64,000 nucleotides of DNA from Candidatus Cardinium hertigii (GTDB taxonomy: Bacteria > Bacteroidota > Bacteroidia > Cytophagales > Amoebophilaceae). Position numbers and translations under genes: made by a program. The stretch lies in contig NZ_CP029619.1 of assembly GCF_003176915.1 (NCBI RefSeq), positions 682,001-746,000 on the forward strand. The letters run 5' to 3'. The notes below the pieces were generated by a model. That model made no database searches and had not been told where the DNA came from. It saw only the letters and a list, made by a program, of their open reading frames with translations. Positions 48,431 to 58,734 of the stretch are shown here, in pieces. Position 1 is the first letter of the stretch. Every line of letters begins with the position of its first letter.

Positions 48431-49207
48431 TCACATACTTGCTTGTACCACTCGACCTATAATTTCTTCAGCAAGGCTAAGATAGCTCACCGCACCCTTA
48501 CTATCCGCATCATAAGTTATAGCAGGCATACCGAAACTCGGCGCCTCACTTAACTTAATGTTTCTTGGTATGATCGTCTCAAAAACCATGCGTTGAAAGT
48601 GTTTTTTAACTTCCGCTACAATTTGATTAGCCAAACGCAATCGTGCATCATACATCGTCATTAAGATACCTTCTATTTCAAGGTTGGGATTCAAACGAGA
48701 TTGTATAATTTTAGTGGTATTCAATAGTTTACCTAATCCTTCTAAAGCAAAATATTCACATTGAACCGGTATAATCAAAGAATCTGCAGCAGTTAAGGCA
48801 TTAATGGTTATTAAACCCAAAGAAGGCGCACAATCAATTATAATATAATCATATTGATCGACAATAGATTTCAATGCTTCTTTCATACGACCTTCCCTAC
48901 TTTTAAAATTCACCATCTCCACTTCTGCGCCTGCTAGATTTATATGAGAGGGTAAAAGATATAAATAAGGAATAGCGGTAGGTTTGATCAATAGGGAAGG
49001 ATCCACTGCCTCTACAATACATTCATATATGCTATGATCAACTTCTTCGAGCTTAATACCAACCCCAGATGTTCCATTTGCCTGTGGATCAACATCAATA
49101 AGAAGCGTCTTTTTTTCTAAAACGGCCAAACTAGCTGCCAAATTTATAGCAGTAGTAGTTTTACCTACCCCCCCTTTTTGATTTACAATCGCAACAACTT
49201 TTCCCAT
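48431..49207 (-). CDS. parA: chromosome partitioning ATPase ParA
   Basis: A 258-residue ParA/Soj ATPase. The deviant Walker A motif [15 protein letters not shown] begins at residue 10; [16 protein letters not shown] and [18 protein letters not shown] follow. I start at the ATG at 49207 ([10 protein letters not shown]); the longer frame adds 16 Cys-rich residues unlike the family. First gene of a parA-parB-small ORF-DUF5683 run. Chromosomal rather than plasmid type, judging by neighbours and sequence. Confidence 0.95.
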   Translation of the reverse strand: MGKVVAIVNQKGGVGKTTTAINLAASLAVLEKKTLLIDVDPQANGTSGVGIKLEEVDHSIYECIVEAVDPSLLIKPTAIPYLYLLPSHINLAGAEVEMVNFKSREGRMKEALKSIVDQYDYIIIDCAPSLGLITINALTAADSLIIPVQCEYFALEGLGKLLNTTKIIQSRLNPNLEIEGILMTMYDARLRLANQIVAEVKKHFQRMVFETIIPRNIKLSEAPSFGMPAITYDADSKGAVSYLSLAEEIIGRVVQASM

Positions 49208-49499
49208 ATATCCTGCGCTTCTCTGCGCATAACTTATACAACAACACGCCCACAAGAAATCTCCTCCCTCTTCACTTTGTTGGGTATACCATTAACTCTT
49301 ATGTAATCGCTTTATACCCTTCTTTGTATAATCTATACCTTTACAAGTAAAAATAAAAAAACTACCTAAAATATAAACGATATATGCTCTTTTAAACAGC
49401 ACTTAAATAAAATACCATCGGTAATGATACAACTACTTAATTTAGAAAATTATATAGCATTATCAAAAAAATAGCACATCCATACAAGAAAAATGGTTG

Positions 49500-51368
49500 C
49501 TATCCCTTACGTAAATAAAGCATAAGAATAGAGATATCAGCTGGGTTTACGCCGCTGATCCTAGAAGCTTGACCCAACGTAGCAGGTTTCTGTTTTTGCA
49601 ATTTTTCCAATGCCTCTGAGGAGAGTGATTTTTTCAATAGACTATAATCAAAATCAGCAGGAATCACACAATGCTCTAAACGATCCATTTTTTCCACCAG
49701 TTCTTTTTCTTTAAGAAAATAGCTTTCATATTTCACCTGAATACCAACTTGGTTTAATGTTTCTGTTGTATAGGCAGTTAATCTATCATTGATTGATTGG
49801 TCCAAACGCAACAGATCGTCCAAGGTAATATTTGGTCTTTTAAGCAATGTATAAGCAGATTGTGTTTCTTGGATCAAATTTGCGCCTATTGATGCCAACA
49901 TCGGATTAATCGCTACAGGTTTTAACTTCCATGTTTTTAAACAATCTAAAACAGCCGCAATCGCTTCTCTTTTTTGGCATACTTTATGGAATCTCTCTTC
50001 CTCTGCCAACCCAATCGAATGTCCATAATCTGTTAAGCGAAGGTCCGCATTATCTTGTCTTAACAAAAGGCGGAATTCAGCCCTTGAAGTAAACATACGG
50101 TAAGGCTCCTCTGTTCCTTTACTAACCAGGTCATCTATGAGGACACCGATATAGGCTTCTGATCTTTTCAAGACTACTGGACTTAGCTCATTGATTTTTC
50201 TATGTGCATTGATACCAGCCATTAAGCCTTGACAAGCCGCTTCTTCATAACCAGTAGTCCCATTAATTTGACCAGCAAAATAAAGATTTTGTATCCGTTG
50301 AGACTCCAATGTATAGTACAACTGCGTAGGAGGAAAATAATCATATTCAATGGCATAACCGGGGGAAAGCATCTTTACCTGTTCAAGTCCTGGAATAGCT
50401 CTTAACATTTTTAATTGAATAGGCTGCGGAAGTGCAGAAGATAACCCATTCAAATAAACTTGAATGGTATGCCAACCTTCTGGTTCTACAAAAATTTGAT
50501 GCCTTTCTTTATCTGCAAACCTAAAGATTTTATCCTCTATCGAAGGACAATAACGAGGGCCTAGCGTCTGTATTTGTCCATTATATAGGGGAGAGTGTAT
50601 CAAATTATCTTTTATGATGGTATGCACTACCTTATTGGTATAAGTAATAAAGCAACTTTTCTGCTTAGTAAGCGGGGCACTATGTAAAAAGGAAAAAGTA
50701 GCAGGCGCTACATCACCAGGCTGCTCTTCCATCTTATGGTAATCCAAGGTACGGCTATCTACCCGAGGAGATGTACCTGTTTTCATTCTCCCTGTTTCTA
50801 GCCCTACTGCTTTCAACTGTTCCGTAATACCTATTGCAGCACGCTCTGTGGCACGTCCTGCAGATATTTTCTGCTCACCAGTATGCATAAGGCCATGCAG
50901 GAAAGTTCCATTGGTTAAAATAACAGCCTTACTGGTTACCTCAATACCTAAAACCGTCTTAACACCGCTTACCCTACCATCCCTTATAAGCAAAGAGGAC
51001 ACCATATCTTGCCAAAAATCAATATTGGGCAATGATTCTAGGAGACGACGCCAACATATTGAGAAAAACTGTCGATCATTTTGTGTACGGGGACTCCACA
51101 TAGCCGGCCCTTTGGAGGTGTTCAACATTCGAAACTGGATGGCTGACTGATCTGCTACCAGACCAGAGCCCCCCCCTAATGCATCTATTTCTCGAATAAT
51201 TTGACCTTTTGCGATGCCACCCATGGCCGGATTACAGGACATCTGCCCAATGGTATGCAAGTTCATGGTAATGAGCAGCACCTTAGAACCCATTTTAGAA
51301 GCCGCTGCAGCAGCTTCACAACCTGCATGCCCAGCGCCTACTACAATAATATCATAAACCAACAGCAT
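49500..51368 (-). CDS. mnmG: tRNA uridine-5-carboxymethylaminomethyl modification enzyme MnmG
   Basis: A 622-residue FAD protein that, with MnmE, modifies the wobble uridine of certain tRNAs. The dinucleotide-binding motif [19 protein letters not shown] opens the protein; [21 protein letters not shown] and [13 protein letters not shown] are family signatures, and [20 protein letters not shown] lies in the FAD region. The C-terminal helical MnmE-binding domain is complete. A parS-like site sits just upstream of its start. Confidence 0.96.
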   Translation of the reverse strand: MLLVYDIIVVGAGHAGCEAAAAASKMGSKVLLITMNLHTIGQMSCNPAMGGIAKGQIIREIDALGGGSGLVADQSAIQFRMLNTSKGPAMWSPRTQNDRQFFSICWRRLLESLPNIDFWQDMVSSLLIRDGRVSGVKTVLGIEVTSKAVILTNGTFLHGLMHTGEQKISAGRATERAAIGITEQLKAVGLETGRMKTGTSPRVDSRTLDYHKMEEQPGDVAPATFSFLHSAPLTKQKSCFITYTNKVVHTIIKDNLIHSPLYNGQIQTLGPRYCPSIEDKIFRFADKERHQIFVEPEGWHTIQVYLNGLSSALPQPIQLKMLRAIPGLEQVKMLSPGYAIEYDYFPPTQLYYTLESQRIQNLYFAGQINGTTGYEEAACQGLMAGINAHRKINELSPVVLKRSEAYIGVLIDDLVSKGTEEPYRMFTSRAEFRLLLRQDNADLRLTDYGHSIGLAEEERFHKVCQKREAIAAVLDCLKTWKLKPVAINPMLASIGANLIQETQSAYTLLKRPNITLDDLLRLDQSINDRLTAYTTETLNQVGIQVKYESYFLKEKELVEKMDRLEHCVIPADFDYSLLKKSLSSEALEKLQKQKPATLGQASRISGVNPADISILMLYLRKG

Positions 51369-51382
51369 ACCCTCACTGAATA

Positions 51383-51398
51383 TGTTCCACGTGAAACG
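51383..51398. promoter_or_regulatory. parS-like ParB-binding site
   Basis: TGTTCCACGTGAAACG matches the bacterial parS consensus TGTTTCACGTGAAACA at 14 of 16 positions, including the whole CACGTGAAAC core. It lies in the non-coding gap between the mnmG start and ndk, 2-4 kb from parA and parB. Chromosomal parS sites usually cluster near the replication origin. Confidence 0.7.
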
Positions 51399-51444
51399 TT
51401 ACAACAGAAAAAAAGAAGAGAACGGCGTACCGACGAGACTTCCC

Positions 51445-51864
51445 TCATAGCAGCGCACGACCAGGAAAGAAGAAAGTCCTCTCCCAAAGCGCTGTCTGGT
51501 CTGAATCTGATCCGTGAATAGCATTATAATCAATAGAAGTAGCAAACAATTTTCTAATGCTACCCTCCTTAGCATCTGCTGGGTTGGTAGCGCCCATAAG
51601 CGCACGAAAATCTGCTACGGCTTGCTCTTTTTCTAATACCAGGGCAACCACAGGAGCAGAAGCAATAAATTGGCATAGATCCTTATAAAAGGGTCGATCG
51701 GCATGCACTGCATAAAAAGCTTCCGCTACGCTCTGGGGTAGCTGAAGCATGGTCATGGCTTTGATAACAAAATCTGCCTGCTCTATCATAGTAAGTATGG
51801 CACCAGTATGGTTGGCGCGAACTGCATCTGGTTTGATCATCGAGAAAGTTAAACGTCCTTGCAT
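51445..51864 (-). CDS. ndk: nucleoside diphosphate kinase
   Basis: A 139-residue enzyme that transfers the gamma phosphate between nucleoside triphosphates and diphosphates. The phosphorylated active-site histidine is H117 in NAIHGSDS, and the N-terminal TFSMIKPDAVRANHTGAIL and RALMGATNPADAKEGSIRKLF are family signatures. Length is normal. It lies upstream of the parS-like site and mnmG on the same strand. Confidence 0.96.
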   Translation of the reverse strand: MQGRLTFSMIKPDAVRANHTGAILTMIEQADFVIKAMTMLQLPQSVAEAFYAVHADRPFYKDLCQFIASAPVVALVLEKEQAVADFRALMGATNPADAKEGSIRKLFATSIDYNAIHGSDSDQTALWERTFFFPGRALL

Positions 51865-51980
51865 AGGCCTTTGTATACATTTTTTGATTTGAATAATTTT
51901 TATACTATGAGCTGGCTAGTAAATATAATGCTTTTAAAGCTTTTATACAAGATAATGGTTAGGGTCCATGAGGGAAACAA

Positions 51981-52005
51981 TATAGTATAGTATAGTATAG
52001 TATAT
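51981..52005. repeat. TATAG microsatellite
   Basis: Nearly five tandem copies of TATAG lie directly after the first ankyrin gene, at the point where it stops resembling its paralogues. A possible slippage site. Confidence 0.8.
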
Positions 52006-52006
52006 C

Positions 52007-53536
52007 CTACTGCCTAGCCTGTAAGAACTTAATACACTCCTGACGGCCAAATCGTCTTGCCAAATGTAAAGGAGTATCCTTTTTATAATTTTGTAGGTTT
52101 ACATTAGCTCCTTTTTTAATTAAAGCCTCAATACAAGATAGATGGCCTGCGCCTGCTGCTAAATGTAAAGGAGCATACCCGTAATTATCTTGTAGGTTTA
52201 CATTAGCTCCTTTTTTAATTAAAGCCTCAATACAAGATAGATGGCCTGCGCCTGCTGCTAAATGTAAAGGAGCACTCCCTTTATCATCATTTTGTAGGTC
52301 TACATTTGCTCCTTTTTTAATTAAAGCCTCAATACAAGTTGCATGGCCACAAGATGCTGCCCAATGTAAAGCGGTATCCTTGTCATTATCTTGTAGGTCT
52401 ACATTTGCTCCTTTTTTAATTAAAGCCTCAATACAAGATAGATGGCCTGCGCCTGCTGCCCAATGTAAAGGAGCAGTCCCTTTATCATCATCTTGTAGGT
52501 CTACATTTGCTCCTTTTTTAATTAAAGCCTCAATACAAGTTGCATGGCCACAATATGCTGCCCAATGTAAAGGAGCTCTCCCGTCATTATCTTTTAGGTC
52601 TACATTTGCTCCTCCTTCAATCAAAGCCTCAATACAACTTGCATGGCCACAAGATGCTGCCCAATGTAAAGGAGCTCTCCCGTTATTATCTTTTAGGTCT
52701 ACATTTGCTCCTTTTTTAATTAAAGCCTCAATACAAGTTGCATGGCCCTTATCTGCTGCGAAATGTAAAGGAGCATACCCGTTATTATCTTGTAGGTCTA
52801 CATTTGCTCCTTTTTTAATTAAAGCCTCAATACAAGATAGATGGCCTGCGCCTGCTGCCCAATGTAAAGGAGCAGCCCCTTTATCATCATCTTGTAGGTC
52901 TACATTTGCTCCTTTTTTAATTAAAGCCTCAATACAAGTTGCATGGCCACAAGATGCTGCCCAATGTAAAGGAGCATACCCGTCATTATCTTTTAGGTCT
53001 ACATTTGCTCCTCCTTCAATCAAAGCCTCAATACAACTTGCATGGCCCTTATCTGCTGCCCAATGTAAAGGAGCACTCCCGTTATTATCTTGTAGGTCTA
53101 CATTTGCTCCTTTTTTAATTAAAGCCTCAATACAAGATAGATGGCCTGCGCCTGCTGCCCAATGTAAAGGAGCAGTCCCTTTATCATCATCTTGTAGGTC
53201 TACATTTGCTCCTTTTTTAATTAAAGCCTCAATACAAGTTGCATGGCCACAATATGCTGCCCAATGTAAAGGAGCATACCCGTCATTATCTTTTAGGTTT
53301 ACATCAGGGTTTCCTGCAAGTAAAGCCTCAATACAAACTACACAACCTTTAGCTGCCGCCTCATATAGGGTCCTACATAGAAGTTGCTGTTGGCAGTTGT
53401 TAGTTGCTGCTGTCACAGTTCCTCCCCCTACTGTTGCTGCTGTTTTTATTGGTTTTGTATTACAATCCGCTGCTAACATGGTTGTAACAAAAAGCAACAA
53501 AGGCGCAATGCCCTGCTTTCTATTTTTATTTAACAT
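52007..53536 (-). CDS. exported ankyrin-repeat protein, gene 1
   Basis: A 509-residue protein counted from the ATG at 53536 (MLNKNRKQGIAPLLLFVTTM); an upstream TTG in frame is less likely. The leader ends LAADCNTKP, so it is exported or lipid-modified, although Asp before Cys is not a standard lipobox. After a Thr/Ala-rich linker come 14 ankyrin units of 33 or 34 residues (APLHWAA-GHATCIEALIKKGAN-VDLQD). The 34-residue units carry an extra residue as DDDKG. Ankyrin proteins bind other proteins and are common effectors of intracellular bacteria. The C-terminus (LQARQ) differs from the other four (LQANGRK) because homology breaks at 52015. Long frames on the opposite strand mirror the repeats and are not genes. 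Confidence 0.85.
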   Translation of the reverse strand: MLNKNRKQGIAPLLLFVTTMLAADCNTKPIKTAATVGGGTVTAATNNCQQQLLCRTLYEAAAKGCVVCIEALLAGNPDVNLKDNDGYAPLHWAAYCGHATCIEALIKKGANVDLQDDDKGTAPLHWAAGAGHLSCIEALIKKGANVDLQDNNGSAPLHWAADKGHASCIEALIEGGANVDLKDNDGYAPLHWAASCGHATCIEALIKKGANVDLQDDDKGAAPLHWAAGAGHLSCIEALIKKGANVDLQDNNGYAPLHFAADKGHATCIEALIKKGANVDLKDNNGRAPLHWAASCGHASCIEALIEGGANVDLKDNDGRAPLHWAAYCGHATCIEALIKKGANVDLQDDDKGTAPLHWAAGAGHLSCIEALIKKGANVDLQDNDKDTALHWAASCGHATCIEALIKKGANVDLQNDDKGSAPLHLAAGAGHLSCIEALIKKGANVNLQDNYGYAPLHLAAGAGHLSCIEALIKKGANVNLQNYKKDTPLHLARRFGRQECIKFLQARQ

Positions 53537-53560
53537 ATACTTAATCTGAATTGTATACAA

Positions 53561-54350
53561 ATAAAAAATTATAGTGTATTATAATAAATATAATAAATTA
53601 GTGTATCAAATAAATTTTAACTTTTAAACGATTATTATATAGTCATATATAAAAAAATAAAAGATTTAAATACTTTAGGGAAAGTAACAAAAAAATGCAT
53701 TGTCATCCACTTAGGGTTAAAACAGCTACGGATCATGCTTCGGCCCCCTTCTTTAATTAATTTTTAATACAAGCTAGATTGTCCTAGGAATGCTGCCGTA
53801 TGTAAAGGATTAGTTTGTTGTACTCGCTTGTTATAAGCACAGATAGGAATAAAGATATCCCTCAAATAATACCCTAGGCACCTTGCATATAAAGGCACTA
53901 AGGGAACACAATATTGGGTTATTATTTTGAAACAGTAAAATAAATAAAGTAAATTACTGCATTACTAGTACTATAATGAGAATCCTAAATAGGTTATACT
54001 TTGCATTATATTTCTTAATTTTTTATGTGTGTATGTTTTCCTATTCTTTATCGTTGTTTTACTACATTATAAGTTTTTAAACACACACCAAAATATATAA
54101 AAATCATACGCTATCACATACCCTTATCCATGCCCTATTTAGGCAACTACTAAAAGTTACTTTCGCCTGTTTGCAAGGCTTTAATCTGGCTATTCCTACT
54201 GTCTTACCAACCATTTTTTAGACATATAGGATCCCAACAAGCATTCGAAGGATAAGTTGATCTATCAGGCTAAACCCAAAGCGCGCATTACGCACTTTGG
54301 GGAAAATAAAAAAACGTTTTCCTATTGCAGCTACTGTACAATAACAACTC
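53561..54350. repeat. ankyrin array spacer 1
   Basis: About 790 bases that recur after genes 2, 3 and 4 with few changes. They contain a minus-strand ankyrin remnant (about 53740-53821, TNPLHTAAFLGQSS then a stop) and a CCCAAAG...CTTTGGG stem near 54268-54296 downstream of gene 2. A 60-residue frame overlapping the end of each gene is conserved only because the DNA is, and I do not count it as a gene. Confidence 0.75.
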
Positions 54351-55682
54351 CTACTTCCTTCCATTAGCCTGTAAGAACTTAATACACTCCTGACGGCCAA
54401 ATCGTCTTGCCAAATGTAAAGGAGTATCCTTTTTATAATTTTGTAGGTTTACATTAGCTCCTTTTTTAATTAAAGCCTCAATACAAGATAGATGGCCTAG
54501 GCCTGCTGCGAAATGTAAAGGAGCAGTCCCGTAATTATCTTGTAGGTTTACATTAGCTCCTCCTTCAATCAAAGCCTCAATACAAGATAGATGGCCTTTG
54601 CCTGCTGCTAAATGTAAAGGAGCATACCCGTAATTATCTTGTAGGTTTACATTAGCTCCTTTTTTAATTAAAGCCTCAATACAAGATAGATGGCCTGCGC
54701 CTGCTGCTAAATGTAAAGGAGCATACCCGTAATTATCTTGTAGGTTTACATTAGCTCCTTTTTTAATTAAAGCCTCAATACAAGATAGATGGCCTGCGCC
54801 TGCTGCTAAATGTAAAGGAGCACTCCCTTTATCATCATTTTGTAGGTCTACATTTGCTCCTTTTTTAATTAAAGCCTCAATACAAGTTGCATGGCCCTTT
54901 ATTGCTGCCCAATGTAAAGCGGTATCCTTGTCATTATCTTGTAGGTCTACATTTGCTCCTTTTTCAATTAAAGCCTCAATACAAGTTGCATGGCCCTTTA
55001 TTGCTGCCCAATGTAAAGGAACATTCCCTTTATCATCTTTTAGGTCTACATTTGCTCCTTTTTCAATCAAAGCCTCAATACAACTTGCATGGCCCTTATC
55101 TGCTGCCCAATGTAAAGGAGCTCTCCCGTCATTATCTTTTAGGTCTACATTTGCTCCTTTTTTAATTAAAGCCTCAATACAAGATAGATGGCCTGCGCCT
55201 GCTGCCCAATGTAAAGGAGCTCTCCCTTTATCATCATCTTGTAGGTCTACATTTGCTCCTTTTTTAATTAAAGCCTCAATACAACTTGTATGGCCCTTTA
55301 TTGCTGCCCAATGTAAAGCGGTATCCTTGTCATTATCTTGTAGGTCTACATTTGCTCCTTTTTCAATTAAAGCCTCAATACAAGTTGCATGGCCATTCCT
55401 TGCTGCTAAATGTAAAGGAGCATTCCCGTCATTATCTTTTAGGTTTACATCAGGGTTTCCTGCAAGTAAAGCCTCAATACAAACTACACAACCTTTAGCT
55501 GCCGCCTCATATAGGGTCCTACATAGAAGTTGCTGTTGGCAGTTGTTAGTTGCTGCTGTCACAGTTCCTCCCCCTACTGTTGCTGCTGTTTTTATTGGTT
55601 TTGTATTACAATCCGCTGCTAACATGGTTGTAACAAAAAGCAACAAAGGCGCAATGCCCTGCTTTCTATTTTTATTTAACAT
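54351..55682 (-). CDS. exported ankyrin-repeat protein, gene 2
   Basis: A 443-residue paralogue of gene 1 with the same leader and 12 ankyrin units. It has three units with IKGH (HWAAIKGHTSC and similar), a type absent from gene 1, and a run of four NLQDNYG units near the C-terminus that look recently duplicated. It ends LQANGRK like genes 3-5. The shared ends and different middle suggest unequal recombination between neighbours. Confidence 0.85.
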   Translation of the reverse strand: MLNKNRKQGIAPLLLFVTTMLAADCNTKPIKTAATVGGGTVTAATNNCQQQLLCRTLYEAAAKGCVVCIEALLAGNPDVNLKDNDGNAPLHLAARNGHATCIEALIEKGANVDLQDNDKDTALHWAAIKGHTSCIEALIKKGANVDLQDDDKGRAPLHWAAGAGHLSCIEALIKKGANVDLKDNDGRAPLHWAADKGHASCIEALIEKGANVDLKDDKGNVPLHWAAIKGHATCIEALIEKGANVDLQDNDKDTALHWAAIKGHATCIEALIKKGANVDLQNDDKGSAPLHLAAGAGHLSCIEALIKKGANVNLQDNYGYAPLHLAAGAGHLSCIEALIKKGANVNLQDNYGYAPLHLAAGKGHLSCIEALIEGGANVNLQDNYGTAPLHFAAGLGHLSCIEALIKKGANVNLQNYKKDTPLHLARRFGRQECIKFLQANGRK

Positions 55683-55706
55683 ATACTTAATCTGAATTGT
55701 ATACAA

Positions 55707-56496
55707 ATAAAAAATTATAGTGTATTATAATAAATATAATAAATTAGTGTATCAAATAAATTTTAACTTTTAAACGATTATTATATAGTCATATATAAAA
55801 AAATAAAAGATTTAAATACTTTAGGGAAAGTAACAAAAAAATGCATTGCCACCACTTAGGGTTAAAACAGCTACGGATCATGCTTCGGCCCCCTTCTTTA
55901 ATTAATTTTTAATACAAGCTAGATTGCCCTAGGAATGCTGCCGTATGTAAAGGATTAGTTTGTTGTACTCGCTTGTTATAAGCACAGATAGGAATAAAGA
56001 TATCCCTCAAATAATACCCTAGGCACCTTGCATATAAAGGCACTAAGGGAACACAATATTGGGTTATTATTTTGAAACAGTAAAATAAATAAAGTAAATT
56101 ACTGCATTACTAGTACTATAATGAGAATCCTAAATAGGTTATACTTTGCATTATATTTCTTAATTTTTTATATGTGTATGTTTTCCTATTCTTTATCGTT
56201 GTTTTACTACATTATAAGTGTTTTAAACACACACCAAAATATATAAAAATCATACGCTATCACATACCCTTATCCATGCCCTATTTAGGCAACTACTAAA
56301 AGTTACTTTCGCCTGTTTGCAAGGCTTTAATCTGGCTATTCCTACTGTCTTACCAACCATTTTTTAGACATATAGGATCCCAACAAGCATTCGAAGGATA
56401 AGTTGATCTATCAGGCTAAACCCAAAGCGCGCATTACGCACTTTGGGGAAAATAAAAAAACGTTTTCCTATTGCAGCTACTGTACAATAACAACTC
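55707..56496. repeat. ankyrin array spacer 2
   Basis: Same as spacer 1 apart from scattered single-base differences (for example GCCACCACTTAGG for GTCATCCACTTAGG, and a TATGTGTATG variant near 56170). It contains the same ankyrin remnant and stem. Confidence 0.75.
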
Positions 56497-57921
56497 CTAC
56501 TTCCTTCCATTAGCCTGTAAGAACTTAATACACTCCTGACGGCCAAATCGTCTTGCCAAATGTAAAGGAGTATCCTTTTTATAATTTTGTAGGTTTACAT
56601 TAGCTCCTTTTTTAATTAAAGCCTCAATACAAGATAGATGGCCTAGGCCTGCTGCGAAATGTAAAGGAGCATCCCCGTTATTATTTTGTAGGTTTACATT
56701 AGCTCCTCCTTCAATCAAAGCCTCAATACAAGTTGCATGGCCCTTATCTGCTGCCCAATGTAAAGGAGCATACCCGTAATTATCTTGTAGGTTTACATTA
56801 GCTCCTTTTTTAATTAAAGCCTCAATACAAGTTGCATGGCCACAATATGCTGCCCAATGTAAAGGAGCTCTCCCGTCATTATCTTTTAGGTCTACATCCG
56901 CTCCTCCTTCAATCAAAGCCTCAATACAAGTTGCATGGCCATTCCTTGCTGCCCAATGTAAAGCGGCCTTGTCATTATCTTGTAGGTCTACATTTGCTCC
57001 TTTTTCAATTAAAGCCTCAATACAAGTTGCATGGCCATTCCTTGCTGCGAAATGTAAAGGAGCATACCCGTTATTATCTTGTAGGTCTACATTTGCTCCT
57101 TTTTTAATTAAAGCCTCAATACAAGATAGATGGCCTGCGCCTGCTGCCCAATGTAAAGGAGCAGTCCCTTTATCATCATCTTGTAGGTCTACATTTGCTC
57201 CTTTTTTAATTAAAGCCTCAATACAAGTTGCATGGCCACAAGATGCTGCCCAATGTAAAGGAGCTCTCCCGTTATTATCTTTTAGGTCTACATTTGCTCC
57301 TCCTTCAATCAAAGCCTCAATACAACTTGCATGGCCACAGAATGCTGCTAAACGTAAAGGAGCATACCCGTCATTATCTTTTAGGTCTACATTTGCTCCT
57401 CCTTCAATCAAAGCCTCAATACAAGTTGCATGGCCACAAGATGCTGCCCAATGTAAAGGAGCATACCCGTCATTATCTTTTAGGTCTACATTTGCTCCTC
57501 CTTCAATCAAAGCCTCAATACAACTTGCATGGCCACAATATGCTGCTAAATGTAAAGGAGCACTCCCGTCATTATCTTTTAGGTCTACATTTGCTCCTCC
57601 TTCAATCAAAGCCTCAATACAACTTGCATGGCCACAATCTGCTGCTAAATGTAAAGGAGCATTCCCGTCATTATCTTTTAGGTTTACATCAGGGTTTCCT
57701 GCAAGTAAAGCCTCAATACAAACTACACAACCTTTAGCTGCCGCCTCATATAGGGTCCTACATAGAAGTTGCTGTTGGCAGTTGTTAGTTGCTGCTGTCA
57801 CAGTTCCTCCCCCTACTGTTGCTGCTGTTTTTATTGGTTTTGTATTACAATCCGCTGCTAACATGGTTGTAACAAAAAGCAACAAAGGCGCAATGCCCTG
57901 CTTTCTATTTTTATTTAACAT
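56497..57921 (-). CDS. exported ankyrin-repeat protein, gene 3
   Basis: A 474-residue paralogue with 13 ankyrin units. Its N-terminal half is rich in EGGAN-VDLKDNDG units with CGH helices (four of the first five), with one substitution that turns PLH into PLR (YAPLRLAAFCGH). One unit is shortened (NDKAALHWAA). Leader and ends are as in gene 2. Confidence 0.85.
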   Translation of the reverse strand: MLNKNRKQGIAPLLLFVTTMLAADCNTKPIKTAATVGGGTVTAATNNCQQQLLCRTLYEAAAKGCVVCIEALLAGNPDVNLKDNDGNAPLHLAADCGHASCIEALIEGGANVDLKDNDGSAPLHLAAYCGHASCIEALIEGGANVDLKDNDGYAPLHWAASCGHATCIEALIEGGANVDLKDNDGYAPLRLAAFCGHASCIEALIEGGANVDLKDNNGRAPLHWAASCGHATCIEALIKKGANVDLQDDDKGTAPLHWAAGAGHLSCIEALIKKGANVDLQDNNGYAPLHFAARNGHATCIEALIEKGANVDLQDNDKAALHWAARNGHATCIEALIEGGADVDLKDNDGRAPLHWAAYCGHATCIEALIKKGANVNLQDNYGYAPLHWAADKGHATCIEALIEGGANVNLQNNNGDAPLHFAAGLGHLSCIEALIKKGANVNLQNYKKDTPLHLARRFGRQECIKFLQANGRK

Positions 57922-57945
57922 ATACTTAATCTGAATTGTATACAA

Positions 57946-58734
57946 ATAAAAAATTATAGTGTATTATAATAAATATAATAAATTAGTGTATCAAATAAAT
58001 TTTAACTTTTAAACGATTATTATATAGTCATATATAAAAAAATAAAAGATTTAAATACTTTAGGGAAAGTAACAAAAAAATGCATTGCCACCACTTAGGG
58101 TTAAAACAGCTACGGATCATGCTTCGGCCCCCTTCTTTAATTAATTTTTAATACAAGCTAGATTGCCCTAGGAATGCTGCCGTATGTAAAGGATTAGTTT
58201 GTTGTACTCGCTTGTTATAAGCACAGATAGGAATAAAGATATCCCTCAAATAATACCCTAGGCACCTTGCATATAAAGGCACTAAGGGAACACAATATTG
58301 GGTTATTATTTTGAAACAGTAAAATAAATAAAGTAAATTACTGCATTACTAGTACTATAATGAGAATCCTAAATAGGTTATACTTTGCATTATATTTCTT
58401 AATTTTTTATGTGTGTATGTTTTCCTATTCTTTATCGTTGTTTTACTACATTATAAGTTTTTAAACACACACCAAAATATATAAAAATCATACGCTATCA
58501 CATACCCTTATCCATGCCCTATTTAGGCAACTACTAAAAGTTACTTTCGCCTGTTTGCAAGGCTTTAATCTGGCTATTCCTACTGTCTTACCAACCATTT
58601 TTTAGACATATAGGATCCCAACAAGCATTCGAAGGATAAGTTGATCTATCAGGCTAAACCCAAAGCGCGCATTACGCACTTTGGGGAAAATAAAAAAACG
58701 TTTTCCTATTGCAGCTACTGTACAATAACAACTC
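57946..58734. repeat. ankyrin array spacer 3
   Basis: Near-identical to spacer 2. No additional content. Confidence 0.75.

Noticed and set aside
54268-54296. CCCAAAG...CTTTGGG stem as a rho-independent terminator
   Set aside because: No T-run follows on the gene strand, so I report it only as part of the spacer.
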